DNA of 64,000 bases from Flavobacterium nitrogenifigens (GCF_003254565.1 NZ_QJRI01000182.1:186001-250000); one strand, 5' to 3'; positions 1 to 8,030 are shown, counted from the stretch's first letter. Numbers and translations are program-made. The notes: generated from the sequence alone by a model not told the origin.

Positions 1-89
1 TGGGGCTTTATGTTGTAAAAAACGTTTTTTTTCTATAAATATTTCGCTCCTCTGGAGCCTCCCAAAAGGATAGAAGCGGTTAATGCTCT

Positions 90-695
90 TTATTTCTTTT
101 TGAGTTTATCTTTAAAAACCTTTTCAAACTTTTCTAGTTTAGGCTGAATTACCATTTTGCAATACGGCTGATTTTTGTTGTTGGAATAATAGTTCTGATG
201 ATAATCTTCGGCTTTATAAAAAACTTTAAAAGGTTCCACTTTTGTTACAATCGGATTATTGTACACTTTTGCTTTGTTGAGTTCAGCAATAATGCTCTGT
301 GCCGCTTTCTTCTGTTCTTCATTTTTATAGAAGATAACAGAACGATATTGCGTTCCGACATCTGCTCCCTGACGATTTAAAGTTGTCGGATCGTGAACGG
401 TAAAAAAGACTTTGAAAATTTCGTTTATATCGGTTACATTTTTGTCGTAAGTAATCTGAACCACTTCGGCGTGACCAGTTTCTCCGGTGCAAACTTCTTC
501 GTAAGTCGGATTTGCAACTTTTCCGCCAGAAAATCCAGAAACAACAGATTTTACTCCGTCCAGATTTTCGTAAACGGCTTCAACACACCAATAACAGCCT
601 CCGCCTAGTGTAATAGTTTCTAGGTTCGCTTTTTTGTTTTGGGAAATGCCATTTAGCGAAAGCGCAAAAAGACATATTAAAAGTATATTTTTCAT
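90..695 (-). CDS. msrA: Exported peptide-methionine (S)-S-oxide reductase MsrA
   Basis: Reduces the S-epimer of methionine sulfoxide in proteins back to methionine. The GGGCYWCVEA motif near residue 34 holds the catalytic Cys (C34), and the family blocks GHAEVVQITYD and FFTVHDPTTLNRQG follow. Residues 1-19 (MKNILLICLFALSLNGISQ) look like a signal peptide, so it should act outside the cytoplasm. I chose the ATG at 695. The frame stays open to 734, but that extension would run into the end of msrB, while the ATG at 695 begins the signal peptide and leaves a 7-base gap. msrB lies just upstream on the same strand, so the two are probably one transcript that repairs both sulfoxide epimers in the envelope. 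Confidence 0.95.
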   Translation of the reverse strand: MKNILLICLFALSLNGISQNKKANLETITLGGGCYWCVEAVYENLDGVKSVVSGFSGGKVANPTYEEVCTGETGHAEVVQITYDKNVTDINEIFKVFFTVHDPTTLNRQGADVGTQYRSVIFYKNEEQKKAAQSIIAELNKAKVYNNPIVTKVEPFKVFYKAEDYHQNYYSNNKNQPYCKMVIQPKLEKFEKVFKDKLKKK

Positions 696-702
696 TTGTA
701 GC

Positions 703-1257
703 TTATTTATTATCAGGAACAAAATCAAGAGCAATCGAATTCATGCAGTAACGTTTTCCTGTAGGAGCAGGGCCATCATCAAATATGTGTCCTAAATGTC
801 CTCCGCAGCGCCCGCATAGCGTTTCTGTTCTTTCCATTCCAATCGAATTATCTTCTTTAAACACAATGCTTTTTTTATTCTCTTGTTCAAAAAAGCTTGG
901 CCATCCGCAACTGCTTGAAAATTTTGCTGTAGATCTAAAAAGCAAGTTGCCACAAGAAGCGCAGTAATACGTTCCCTTTTCGTCAGTATTCCAATATTTT
1001 CCTGTAAAAGGCCTTTCGGTGTCGGCTTCGCGCATTACAGCATAAACATCTTCGGGTAAAACCTTTTTCCATTCGGCATTGCTTACATTTAGTTTTGTAG
1101 TGTCGGTATTTGAATAATAAGGATTTCCGGGCTTGCTGATTTTATTTTCTATAACAGCTGTTTTTGCGGGTTGTTTTTTTGTGTTTTGTCCGCAAGCTTG
1201 TAAAATAAAAAGCGGCAGTAAAAAGCAAAGACTGAAAATTACATTTTTAGATTTCAT
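703..1257 (-). CDS. msrB: Peptide-methionine (R)-S-oxide reductase MsrB, lipoprotein
   Basis: Reduces methionine-R-sulfoxide in proteins. Zinc-binding CxxC pairs are visible (YYCASCG and LCGRCGG), then GHLGHIFDDGP, and the catalytic Cys lies in RYCMNSIALDF near the C-terminus. The N-terminus MKSKNVIFSL...LFILQAC is a lipoprotein signal with the lipobox Cys at residue 22, so the enzyme is probably membrane-anchored in the periplasm. It is the first gene of an apparent msrB-msrA operon, with a possible promoter at 1286-1293. Length (184 aa) is normal once the export signal and linker are counted. Confidence 0.95.
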   Translation of the reverse strand: MKSKNVIFSLCFLLPLFILQACGQNTKKQPAKTAVIENKISKPGNPYYSNTDTTKLNVSNAEWKKVLPEDVYAVMREADTERPFTGKYWNTDEKGTYYCASCGNLLFRSTAKFSSSCGWPSFFEQENKKSIVFKEDNSIGMERTETLCGRCGGHLGHIFDDGPAPTGKRYCMNSIALDFVPDNK

Positions 1258-1285
1258 AAGTTCTTGGGTGCGTTAATCTGTATAT

Positions 1286-1293
1286 CAAAGATA
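1286..1293 (-). promoter_or_regulatory. Candidate -7 box for msrB-msrA
   Basis: CAAAGATA on the + strand reads TATCTTTG on the minus strand, matching the Bacteroidetes -7 consensus TAnnTTTG about 30 bases before the msrB start. No clear TTG -33 box is seen at the usual distance. The rest of 1258-1551 is AT-rich and shows no gene. Confidence 0.5.
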
Positions 1294-1526
1294 CGCTGAG
1301 AATTAGCTTTAAAATACAGTGAGCATTATTATTGAGATTTTTTTAAGTGTGTTTTAACTTTTTATTAGTTACGTAAAATAAGGCAATGTAGTTTTTATGT
1401 CTTAATTTTAACTGCTTTTAAAATTTAGAATAAATTATAGTGTTGTAAATCAATGAAATAGAAATAAGGTCAAAAGCTTAACTTTTCTCAAACGGAATTA
1501 GCATTTTTAAGCCATTTCTTTTTTCG

Positions 1527-1534
1527 TATTTTTG
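1527..1534 (+). promoter_or_regulatory. Candidate -7 box for idi
   Basis: TATTTTTG fits TAnnTTTG and ends 17 bases before the idi ATG, which implies a very short leader. Confidence 0.45.
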
Positions 1535-1551
1535 TTTGCTTAAGAAGCCTT

Positions 1552-2079
1552 ATGATAGAAGAAAACGTAATACTGGTTAATCAGAACGATGAACAGATTG
1601 GCTTGATGCCAAAATTAGAAGCACATGAAAAAGCGCTTTTGCACCGTGCCTTTTCGGTTTTTATTTTAAATAGTAGAAACGAAATTATGCTGCAACAGCG
1701 TGCTCATCATAAATACCATTCTCCGTTGCTTTGGACAAACACTTGCTGCAGTCATCAGAGAGAAGGAGAAACAAATATTGAAGCGGGAAGCCGAAGATTG
1801 TTTGAAGAAATGGGTTTTAAAGCTGAACTGAAAGAGTTGTTTCATTTTATCTACAAAGCTCCTTTTGATAATGGTTTAACCGAGCATGAGTTGGATCATG
1901 TTATGATTGGTTATTATAATGAAGAACCAAACATAAACCCAGACGAAGTAGAAGACTGGAAATGGATGAGTATTGAAGATGTTAAAGCAGATATTGAGAA
2001 ACAGCCCGAAATTTATACCGTATGGTTTAAGATAATTTTTGATGAATTTGATCATTATCTCGAAGACCATAAATTATAG
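1552..2079 (+). CDS. idi: Isopentenyl-diphosphate delta-isomerase, type I (Nudix)
   Basis: Interconverts isopentenyl diphosphate and dimethylallyl diphosphate. The type I signature is present: HRAFSVFILN, then the active-site Cys in WTNTCCSHQREGE, a Nudix-like region (AGSRRLFEEMGF), and the catalytic Glu region TEHELDHVMIG. Length of 175 aa is normal for the bacterial enzyme. Organisms that make isoprenoids by the mevalonate route need this isomerase, which fits the HMG-CoA reductase gene nearby (4790-6045). queD follows after 21 bases on the same strand and may share the transcript. Confidence 0.95.
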   Translation: MIEENVILVNQNDEQIGLMPKLEAHEKALLHRAFSVFILNSRNEIMLQQRAHHKYHSPLLWTNTCCSHQREGETNIEAGSRRLFEEMGFKAELKELFHFIYKAPFDNGLTEHELDHVMIGYYNEEPNINPDEVEDWKWMSIEDVKADIEKQPEIYTVWFKIIFDEFDHYLEDHKL

Positions 2080-2100
2080 CCAAACTAACCAAAAACATAA

Positions 2101-2511
2101 ATGAGAGTAACCATATCAAGAAAAGCACATTTTAATGCTGCACATCGACTTTATCGAAAGGATTGGTCATTTGAAAAAAACGATGCTGTTTTTGGAAAAT
2201 GCAATAATCCTAACTTTCATGGTCATAATTATGGTTTAACAGTAAGTGTTACAGGAAAAATTGACCCCGAAACTGGTTTTGTCCTCGATGTGAAAGTATT
2301 AGCGGATATTATACGAGAAGAAGTAGAAATTCCGTTTGATCACAAAAATCTCAATTTGGATGTTCCAGAATTTGTAGATTTGAATCCGACCGCAGAAAAT
2401 ATTGCTGTTGTGATATGGAATAAAATTAGACAACGAATTCATGCCGACTTTGATCTTGAAGTCGTACTGAACGAAACGGAACGAAATTTTGTAACTTATA
2501 AAGGAGAATAA
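2101..2511 (+). CDS. queD: 6-carboxytetrahydropterin synthase / PTPS family
   Basis: T-fold enzyme acting on dihydroneopterin triphosphate, in bacteria usually for queuosine and other 7-deazaguanine products. Zinc-ligand histidines are in FNAAHRLY and FHGHNYGL, and the catalytic Cys is in GKCNNPNFHGHNY. The FDHKNLNLDVPEF and PTAENIAVVIW segments are typical. Length (136 aa) is standard. The CNNPN-HGHNY form resembles 6-pyruvoyl-tetrahydropterin synthase, so the exact product is inferred. It ends 3 bases before the peroxiredoxin gene, so the two are probably cotranscribed. Confidence 0.88.
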   Translation: MRVTISRKAHFNAAHRLYRKDWSFEKNDAVFGKCNNPNFHGHNYGLTVSVTGKIDPETGFVLDVKVLADIIREEVEIPFDHKNLNLDVPEFVDLNPTAENIAVVIWNKIRQRIHADFDLEVVLNETERNFVTYKGE

Positions 2512-2514
2512 AAA

Positions 2515-2973
2515 ATGTCATTAAAAATAGGAGATATAGTTCCGAATTTTACTGCGAAAGACAACAATGGTGAACTTTTTGAAAGCCAAAGCGTTTTAGG
2601 AAGAAAGCCGCTGGTGATTTATTTTTATCCAAAAGATAATACGCCAGGATGTACTACCGAAGCTTGCAGTTTTCGGGATCAATACGAAGATTTTAAAGAT
2701 TTGGGAGCTGAGGTAATTGGTATTAGCAGCGATAGTGTAAAATCACATCATAAATTTGCAGCTAAACATAAATTACCTTTTATTTTGCTTTCAGATCAGG
2801 ATAAAAGATTAAGAAAGCTTTTTGGTGTCCGTAATATTTTATTTGGACTTCTTCCGGGACGCATTACCTATATAATTGATAAAAATGGGCTGGTGATTTC
2901 GATATTTGATAGCGCAAATGCAGCTAAACATATACCGAAAGCGTTAGAAGCTATACAGGAATTAGTATCATAG
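2515..2973 (+). CDS. bcp: Thiol peroxidase, Bcp/PrxQ-type peroxiredoxin
   Basis: Reduces hydrogen peroxide and organic hydroperoxides in the cytoplasm. The motif FYPKDNTPGCTTEACSFRD carries the peroxidatic Cys and, five residues later, the resolving Cys, the arrangement of PrxQ/Bcp proteins. The VIGISSDSVKSHHKFA and LPFILLSDQD segments are also family-typical. There is no signal peptide. Length (152 aa) is normal. It follows queD closely and precedes manA by 57 bases. Confidence 0.93.
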   Translation: MSLKIGDIVPNFTAKDNNGELFESQSVLGRKPLVIYFYPKDNTPGCTTEACSFRDQYEDFKDLGAEVIGISSDSVKSHHKFAAKHKLPFILLSDQDKRLRKLFGVRNILFGLLPGRITYIIDKNGLVISIFDSANAAKHIPKALEAIQELVS

Positions 2974-3030
2974 AATACCAAAATAGTATCAGAATAGAAT
3001 TAATTAAACAAATATATTAGCCTAAAAAAC

Positions 3031-3999
3031 ATGAGTCAAAATTTATACCCTTTGCAATTTGAACCGATTTTGAAAGAAAGAATCTGGGGAGGAGAAAAAT
3101 TAAAAACAATTTTAAACAAACCAATTGTTTCTAAAATTACTGGCGAAAGCTGGGAGTTATCTACGGTACAAGGAGATGTAAGTGTGGTTGCAAATGGAGT
3201 TTTAAAAGGAAAATCTTTAATGGATTTAATCGATGAAACGCCAGACGCTATTTTAGGAACTAAAGTTTATGAAAGATTTGGAAAACAATTTCCATTGCTT
3301 TTTAAATACCTAGATGCAAGAGAAGATCTTTCTATTCAAGTGCATCCAAACGATAAATTGGCAAAAGAGCGTCACAATTCATTCGGAAAAACAGAAATGT
3401 GGTACGTAATGCAAGCCGATGCTGATGCTAGAATTATTGTTGGTTTTAAAGAAGATTCTAGTAAAGAAGAATATTTAAAGCATTTACACGATAATACTTT
3501 GGTTTCTATTTTGGATGATGTGAAAGCAAAATCAGGAGATGTTTTCTTCTTAGAAACTGGAACTGTTCATGCAATTGGAGCAGGATTGGTAGTTGCAGAA
3601 ATTCAACAAACATCTGATATTACATATAGATTATACGATTTTGATCGTGTAGATGCGCAAGGAAACAAAAGAGAATTGCACGTAGATCTTGCATTGGATG
3701 CAATTAACTACAATAAAGTAGATACGCAGAAAAAATACGAGTCTAAAGTTAATACTTCAAATACTGTTGTAGACTGTCCTTATTTCACAACCAATTTCCT
3801 TCCGTTAGAAAATAAATTGGAAGTTGTTAAAAATGGAGAAACATTTACAGTGTATATGTGTATCGATGGTGATTTTGAAATTGAATACGACGGATTCAAA
3901 CAGACTTACAAAAAAGGAGATACTGTTTTGGTTCCAGCTGCAATAAATGCATTTAATTTGAGCGGAAAAGCTTCAATTTTAGAAATTTACATTTCTTAG
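3031..3999 (+). CDS. manA: Mannose-6-phosphate isomerase, class I (small)
   Basis: Zinc enzyme that interconverts fructose-6-phosphate and mannose-6-phosphate, supplying mannose and fucose sugar nucleotides. N-terminal signature PLQFEPILKERIWGGEKL; zinc ligands in SIQVHPNDK and the following KTEMWYV; active-site segment FLETGTVHAIGAGLVVAEI; then a cupin-like C-terminal domain ending in GDTVLVPAA. The 322 aa length matches the short bacterial class rather than the E. coli enzyme of about 390 aa. Cytoplasmic. Confidence 0.93.
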   Translation: MSQNLYPLQFEPILKERIWGGEKLKTILNKPIVSKITGESWELSTVQGDVSVVANGVLKGKSLMDLIDETPDAILGTKVYERFGKQFPLLFKYLDAREDLSIQVHPNDKLAKERHNSFGKTEMWYVMQADADARIIVGFKEDSSKEEYLKHLHDNTLVSILDDVKAKSGDVFFLETGTVHAIGAGLVVAEIQQTSDITYRLYDFDRVDAQGNKRELHVDLALDAINYNKVDTQKKYESKVNTSNTVVDCPYFTTNFLPLENKLEVVKNGETFTVYMCIDGDFEIEYDGFKQTYKKGDTVLVPAAINAFNLSGKASILEIYIS

Positions 4000-4021
4000 C
4001 ATTAAATTTAAAGATAATATG

Positions 4022-4029
4022 TACTTTTG
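4022..4029 (+). promoter_or_regulatory. -7 box deciding the start of the 4057 gene
   Basis: TACTTTTG matches TAnnTTTG and is followed by CAG. Transcription should begin near 4036, so the in-frame TTG at 4027 lies inside the promoter and cannot be the start. The ATG at 4057 is preferred. Confidence 0.6.
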
Positions 4030-4056
4030 CAGACGCAAATTAAAATAAAAAGAAAA

Positions 4057-4323
4057 ATGGCAAACGTTAAGAATTTAAAGAAAGACATCAACTTTGTATT
4101 AGGTGATATTATTGAGGCGGTTTACTTGTTTGAGATGTCAACAACAGGAAGTCCAACTCCAGAAACGAATGCTTTGGTTGATGAAGCTATTGCTGCATTC
4201 GATACTTTGATTACAAAAGTGAACGCTAAAAACGTTGAAAATAAAAAAGCGCATTTCAAACAAATTAATGTTGAATTAGAACAAGCTGCTAATCAATTGA
4301 TTGAAAAAATCAACGCACTATAA
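4057..4323 (+). CDS. Small conserved helical protein, unknown function
   Basis: An 88-residue protein beginning MANVKNLKKDINFVLGDII. It is acidic, without Cys, signal peptide or membrane segment, and appears all alpha-helical, with possible heptad-like stretches (EAIAAFDTLITKVNAK and FKQINVELEQAANQLI). I cannot name a family with confidence; it resembles small Bacteroidota-only housekeeping proteins. It has its own promoter box at 4022-4029 and sits between manA and the tRNA-Thr pair, so it is probably a single-gene transcript. Confidence 0.75.
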   Translation: MANVKNLKKDINFVLGDIIEAVYLFEMSTTGSPTPETNALVDEAIAAFDTLITKVNAKNVENKKAHFKQINVELEQAANQLIEKINAL

Positions 4324-4356
4324 GCAAAAAAAAGCGTAAAAAAGTGCAAAAATATT

Positions 4357-4386
4357 TTGGGAAATTGAAAAACCGCTTTATATTTG
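4357..4386 (+). promoter_or_regulatory. Promoter of first tRNA-Thr
   Basis: TTG at 4357-4359, a 19-base spacer, then TATATTTG at 4379-4386. This is a textbook Bacteroidetes sigma-70 promoter ending 13 bases before the tRNA. Confidence 0.75.
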
Positions 4387-4399
4387 CACCCGTAATGAG

Positions 4400-4473
4400 G
4401 CCGATGTAGCTCAGCTGGCTAGAGCAGCTGATTTGTAATCAGCAGGTCGTGGGTTCGAGTCCCTCTATCGGCT
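4400..4473 (+). tRNA. tRNA-Thr (anticodon TGT)
   Basis: Cloverleaf read by eye: acceptor arms GCCGATG and TATCGGC (one G-T pair), D arm with AGCTCAGCTGGCTAGAGC, anticodon stem GCTGA/TCAGC around loop TTTGTAA (anticodon TGT), and the T arm GTGGGTTCGAGTCCC. The discriminator base is T and the CCA end is not encoded. An identical copy follows at 4586. Confidence 0.97.
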
Positions 4474-4483
4474 CAAAAAACGG

Positions 4484-4513
4484 AAACCATCACAGAAATG
4501 TGGTGGTTTTTTT
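4484..4513 (+). terminator. Terminator of first tRNA-Thr
   Basis: Stem AAACCATCAC / GTGGTGGTTT (one wobble) with a 6-base loop, followed by a T run. Confidence 0.75.
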
Positions 4514-4541
4514 AATTATAGAGAGAGGTGTGAAATTTTTT

Positions 4542-4571
4542 TTGGAATATTAAAAAACATTTATATCTTTG
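4542..4571 (+). promoter_or_regulatory. Promoter of second tRNA-Thr
   Basis: TTG at 4542-4544, a 19-base spacer, and TATCTTTG at 4564-4571. The geometry matches the first tRNA promoter although the surrounding sequence differs. Confidence 0.75.
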
Positions 4572-4585
4572 CACTCGCAAAATAG

Positions 4586-4659
4586 GCCGATGTAGCTCAG
4601 CTGGCTAGAGCAGCTGATTTGTAATCAGCAGGTCGTGGGTTCGAGTCCCTCTATCGGCT
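4586..4659 (+). tRNA. tRNA-Thr (anticodon TGT), second identical copy
   Basis: All 74 bases equal those of the tRNA at 4400-4473, with the same anticodon loop TTTGTAA. It has its own promoter (4542-4571) and terminator (4662-4694), so the duplication covers a whole transcription unit. Confidence 0.97.
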
Positions 4660-4661
4660 CA

Positions 4662-4694
4662 AAAACCATCACAGAAATGTGGTGGTTTTTTTTT
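4662..4694 (+). terminator. Terminator of second tRNA-Thr
   Basis: Near copy of the hairpin at 4484-4513 (AAACCATCAC ... GTGGTGGTTT) with a longer T run. The remaining 4695-4789 holds a degenerate inverted repeat (CCAAATCCCAATT ... AATTGGAATT) and no gene. Confidence 0.7.
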
Positions 4695-4789
4695 GTTCCA
4701 AAAAAGAAATAAACTCCAATATAAAAACTCCAAATCCCAATTCTTAACGAAATTGGAATTCGGAATTTGAATTTTAGGATTTAATTAAT

Positions 4790-6045
4790 TTATCTACCCA
4801 GTGTTTGGTGTGCAGCTGTAAATTGTCCTGAAGACATTGCGGCCAAAATTGAAAGTTCGCCAGCTAAGCATACCGCAATTGCAATTTCAGCAAATTTGCC
4901 ACTTTTTCCAGCTCCGTAGCAGTCCAGAAGCTCAAGACATTCTCTTTGCGTTGGGAATGAAGTTCCGCCGCCGACTGTTCCTACAATGAGATTAGACATT
5001 GTAATGGCAAAATAAATGTCGTTGTCTTCGGTGATTTCCATTCGTGTCACAGCAACTGAAGCTTCACCTGTACAGGCAACATCTTGCCCGCAAGCAATGA
5101 ATAAAGCCGCAAGTCCATTAGAGGGATGCATTCCGCCGCCCACTACACCTGCTTTTTTTGCGCCAGAAACGCATATTCTCCATTGTTCGTGCAATAATGC
5201 CGGAGTTGTTTTTAAAACCGATTTAATGACCTCTTTTTTCAATACGATTTCAGCAGTAACTTTTTTTCCGCGAACTCTGGTGTTTAAGGGGCTTATTTTT
5301 TTATCGCCAGAAAAATTACCTTCAATAGTCCAGAAAACGGGTTTTATTGGGCAGTTTTCTAGAATATATTGGCATATTCTATCCGAACAAATTGTTACCA
5401 TATTTTGTCCAGAAGCACCGCCCGAAGTAAATTCAAATCTTAAGATCAGAATGTTCCCTTCGATATTAATGCCAATGTCATTTAAGATGGCATAATTGCT
5501 GGTTTCTCTAGTAAGTGTTGAAAAGGTTTCGGTGTGGTCTAAAACCCATGAGACGAATTTGCCTAATTCGATAACGTTTTTGAATTTAAAGGTTGGGGTT
5601 CTCTGCACGCCTTCCTGAAGTGTAACGATAGTTATAGCGTCAGATTCTCTACAGGCTTTTGCGCCTCTGTTGTAAGAAGCAAGCAATGCGCCTTCGGTAG
5701 TAGCAAGGGGAACGTAGAATGGACCTTGGGCAAGACTTCCGTTTATCACTAGCGGACCAATAATTCCGGTTGAATTTGGCTCATTCCGATGTAATTTTCG
5801 ATGTTGCCTTTGAGGCTTTCGTTGTTGGTGAATACTTTTTCTCCAGAAAGAAAATCTAGGTCTAAGTTTAATTGGCTACGAATAAAATTCAGACGTAACT
5901 TTTGACCATTTAAGGTATAAGGGTCTTGGTCTGGAATTTTTTCTGCTTGAGAATGTTTTGGATTATAAGATTCTAATTTGTGAAAAACAGAAGAATCTAT
6001 ATAATCATACTTAGGTCGACTGATGTTGCTGATTAAATTTTCCAT
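4790..6045 (-). pseudogene. Hydroxymethylglutaryl-CoA reductase, split by a -1 frameshift
   Basis: Would reduce HMG-CoA to mevalonate, the committed step of the mevalonate pathway. The N-terminal part (6045 down to 5749, 98 aa) ends ...IENYIGMSQIQPELLVR and stops. The rest (5749 to 4790, 319 aa) carries the remainder of the enzyme. Reading the alternative frame across the junction gives ENYIGMSQI then TGIIGPLVINGS, the family substrate-binding motif, so one C is missing from the coding strand near 5772. Catalytic residues are otherwise present: Glu in ATTEGALLAS, Lys in SGDKK, Asp in CGQDVA, His near the end in TAAHQTLGR. The conserved GDA(M/S)G motif reads GGASGQNM here. Restored length is about 419 aa. 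It may be a sequencing error or true decay; the pathway should be essential, so an error or a second copy is more likely. Confidence 0.85.
5768..5776 (-). other. Frameshift site in HMG-CoA reductase
   Basis: The coding strand reads ATT CAA CCG GAA TTA. Adding one C (ATT CCA ACC GGA ATT) restores I-P-T-G-I-I-G-P-L, which matches the conserved motif and joins the two reading frames without any other change. Confidence 0.85.
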
Positions 6046-6182
6046 AAATGTAGTTTTTTAGTTTAAAGCTAAGTTATTACAAATCAGGCTTGTATCTGTG
6101 TATATTCTGACAATTTAACTTTTAATTATTTAATTATCAGGTATTTATGAAAATAAAAATCAATCACAAAAAAAAGGGCATA

Positions 6183-6213
6183 AAAAAATCCTGTTCTTTT
6201 AAAAACAGGATTT
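6183..6213 (-). terminator. Terminator of the 6274 lipoprotein gene
   Basis: AAATCCTGTT / AACAGGATTT hairpin with an A run on the + strand, which is a T run after the hairpin on the minus strand. Confidence 0.65.
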
Positions 6214-6273
6214 CTGAAAAGGTGAAAAAAGTGTATTTTTCAAATCTAACTCGTTGTTTTTTATTGAATTAGG

Positions 6274-6996
6274 TTATTTTTGCTGTTCTGCTTTCTTGAT
6301 TTCAGCAACATATTTTGTCAATTTTTTTCCATAAAGCGATTGCGCTACTTTTGGAGTCATTGATTTTTGAATCGTATCAAGAAACTTCAAATTGATATCA
6401 TAAATCTCTGCTAAAGCAATATAAGGTGCTACTTCGTGATCTTTATTGTTGATGGCAAAGTTTGTAGCGTATAAATATTTTCTTTTGATGTTTGACTGTT
6501 GTTTTGCGTCAATACTGTCAACTGCTTTTTGATCTTGTCTTTTTAATGCTTTAAATTTTGATTCAACCATTGACAAGTTCTCATCTCTAAAACGAGTATT
6601 TATTTTTTGATATTCTTCATATAACTCCTGATTTTTTGAACCAGTAATTTTTGCGTTAGCAATGAAGTTGTCTAAATTGGTTTCAATATTAATATTTCCT
6701 GGTTCAGCAAAGAATAAAATGTTATTATCTAATGAATTAGTTACGCCTCTGTCTAAATATAAATACAACATTTCTGGAGATTCTAATTTTATGTCTCTTT
6801 CAAAAGCTGAGTTTCCGTCAATTTTAATGCTGTCAATGGCAACAAGAGAAGTGTCAACAACTCTTTGGATATATAAAGTTCCGGTTTTTAAACCTTTAAT
6901 GTTTCCTGTGATGTGTAGGTTATCAGCGGCAGCTTCTTTTTTGCTGCAAGATGCTAATACTGTAAGGGTAACAAAAGCAATTAATGTTTTTTTCAT
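6274..6996 (-). CDS. DUF4369-type lipoprotein
   Basis: A 240-residue exported protein starting MKKTLIAFVTLTVLASCSKK, with a clear lipobox (LASC). The segment LHITGNIKGLKTGTLYIQRV resembles the DUF4369 domain found at the N-terminus of Bacteroidota surface proteins, often ahead of a thioredoxin domain. No thioredoxin fold or CxxC follows; the C-terminal half is helical and charged. The frame is open to 7203, but that would add about 69 residues before the signal peptide, so the ATG at 6996 is chosen. Function unknown. The upstream lipoprotein gene (7130) is separated by a terminator hairpin. Confidence 0.8.
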   Translation of the reverse strand: MKKTLIAFVTLTVLASCSKKEAAADNLHITGNIKGLKTGTLYIQRVVDTSLVAIDSIKIDGNSAFERDIKLESPEMLYLYLDRGVTNSLDNNILFFAEPGNINIETNLDNFIANAKITGSKNQELYEEYQKINTRFRDENLSMVESKFKALKRQDQKAVDSIDAKQQSNIKRKYLYATNFAINNKDHEVAPYIALAEIYDINLKFLDTIQKSMTPKVAQSLYGKKLTKYVAEIKKAEQQK

Positions 6997-7067
6997 TGGT
7001 TTTTGAGATTTTGGTGCAAAATAAAGAAAATAGTTTAAATGTAAAGAGGCAGCCGTTTTATTTTTAT

Positions 7068-7106
7068 AAAAAAAAATAAATCCCAATCTATTTCTAAATT
7101 GGGATT
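7068..7106 (-). terminator. Terminator of the 7130 lipoprotein gene
   Basis: Stem AATCCCAAT / ATTGGGATT, with a long A run on the + side that becomes a T run on the minus strand. Confidence 0.7.
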
Positions 7107-7129
7107 TTAAAGTCGTGCAGGAAAAGGTC

Positions 7130-7963
7130 TTACATTGATAGATTGAATGAAGAGCCGTTTTCGTGTGTATAAGTGTAAATCGCATCGCAGTCGTTGTTTC
7201 CATAATCTACCACACCATTTAAAATACCTCCTTGTACTTTTAGTTGTCCTTTAGAAATAAATAGGCATGAGTATTTTTTAATCAATGGCTCTTTTACAGT
7301 CAAAGTAAGCATCTCTCCATTTGAAGCGGTTACTGTATGCGTACCTTCTGTAACTTCGTATACATTATCAGATAAAACAAGTGGTGTATCTACACCTGCT
7401 GTTTGTTTAGTAGTATAAATTCCAGAATTAGTATAAACGCCTCCTTGTAAATCGGTTAATTTGCCATTGGTTACCTTTCTAGTCCATTGCGGTATAGTAG
7501 GAGTAATGGTTGTATTGGTATATTCAATAGTACCTTCCAATTTGATGCCTTTTATAGAATAGTCAATTCGTTCAATTGTCATTTTGCTTCCTGTTTCAAT
7601 AATTGGTCCAGAAAGTGTCACTTTTAGTTTTCCTTTTCGTGTAAGGTTGTTTGCGTCTGTGCATCCCGCAGTTCCGAAATCTGCTAGAAAAACTTTTGGA
7701 TATTCTGTGCCATTTGGAGATGAAATGGTAATAGTTGCGCAAACTCCGGGAGCCGTCTCTGTCGTTTTTCCCGTTGTTGAGGTGCTTGTTGAAATTAAAA
7801 GACCGGTGCTAAGATCCATTTCGTTTGAAGTGTCTACAGCTACAGAAGCTCCGATGTTTGTTAGGTTTGTTGAAACGGTTTCTTCGTGATTATCACTTGA
7901 ACAAGAAACATATAAAAGTGCTGTCGCACAAATAGCTGATAATAAAATAGCAGTTTTTTTCAT
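7130..7963 (-). CDS. Putative surface lipoprotein, unknown function
   Basis: A 277-residue protein with lipoprotein signal MKKTAILLSAICATALLYVSCSSDNHEE. It is rich in Thr, Ser and Gly, and beta-strand-like stretches dominate (KGKLKVTLSGPI, TNSGIYTTKQTAG). Four Cys lie in the mature part (VCATI, GTAGC, KKYSC, NDCD), which could form disulfides outside the cell. I recognise no catalytic motif. A Bacteroidota-type lipoprotein of unknown role, with its own promoter (8000-8026) and terminator. Confidence 0.8.
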   Translation of the reverse strand: MKKTAILLSAICATALLYVSCSSDNHEETVSTNLTNIGASVAVDTSNEMDLSTGLLISTSTSTTGKTTETAPGVCATITISSPNGTEYPKVFLADFGTAGCTDANNLTRKGKLKVTLSGPIIETGSKMTIERIDYSIKGIKLEGTIEYTNTTITPTIPQWTRKVTNGKLTDLQGGVYTNSGIYTTKQTAGVDTPLVLSDNVYEVTEGTHTVTASNGEMLTLTVKEPLIKKYSCLFISKGQLKVQGGILNGVVDYGNNDCDAIYTYTHENGSSFNLSM

Positions 7964-7999
7964 AATGGGTTTTGTTTTGGATTAGATTAATAAGGCAGT

Positions 8000-8026
8000 C
8001 AAATGTAGCAAAAAAATAAATTACAA
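8000..8026 (-). promoter_or_regulatory. Promoter of the 7963 lipoprotein gene
   Basis: On the minus strand: TTG at 8026-8024, a 16-base spacer, then TACATTTG at 8007-8000, about 37 bases before the ATG. Confidence 0.55.
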
Positions 8027-8030
8027 TTAA

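Noticed and set aside
4400..4659. Integration site at the tRNA-Thr genes
   Set aside because: No integrase or partial tRNA 3' repeat lies downstream; the second copy is a full tRNA with its own promoter.
5016..5495. 159-codon + strand frame over HMG-CoA reductase
   Set aside because: Antisense shadow of a conserved catalytic domain.
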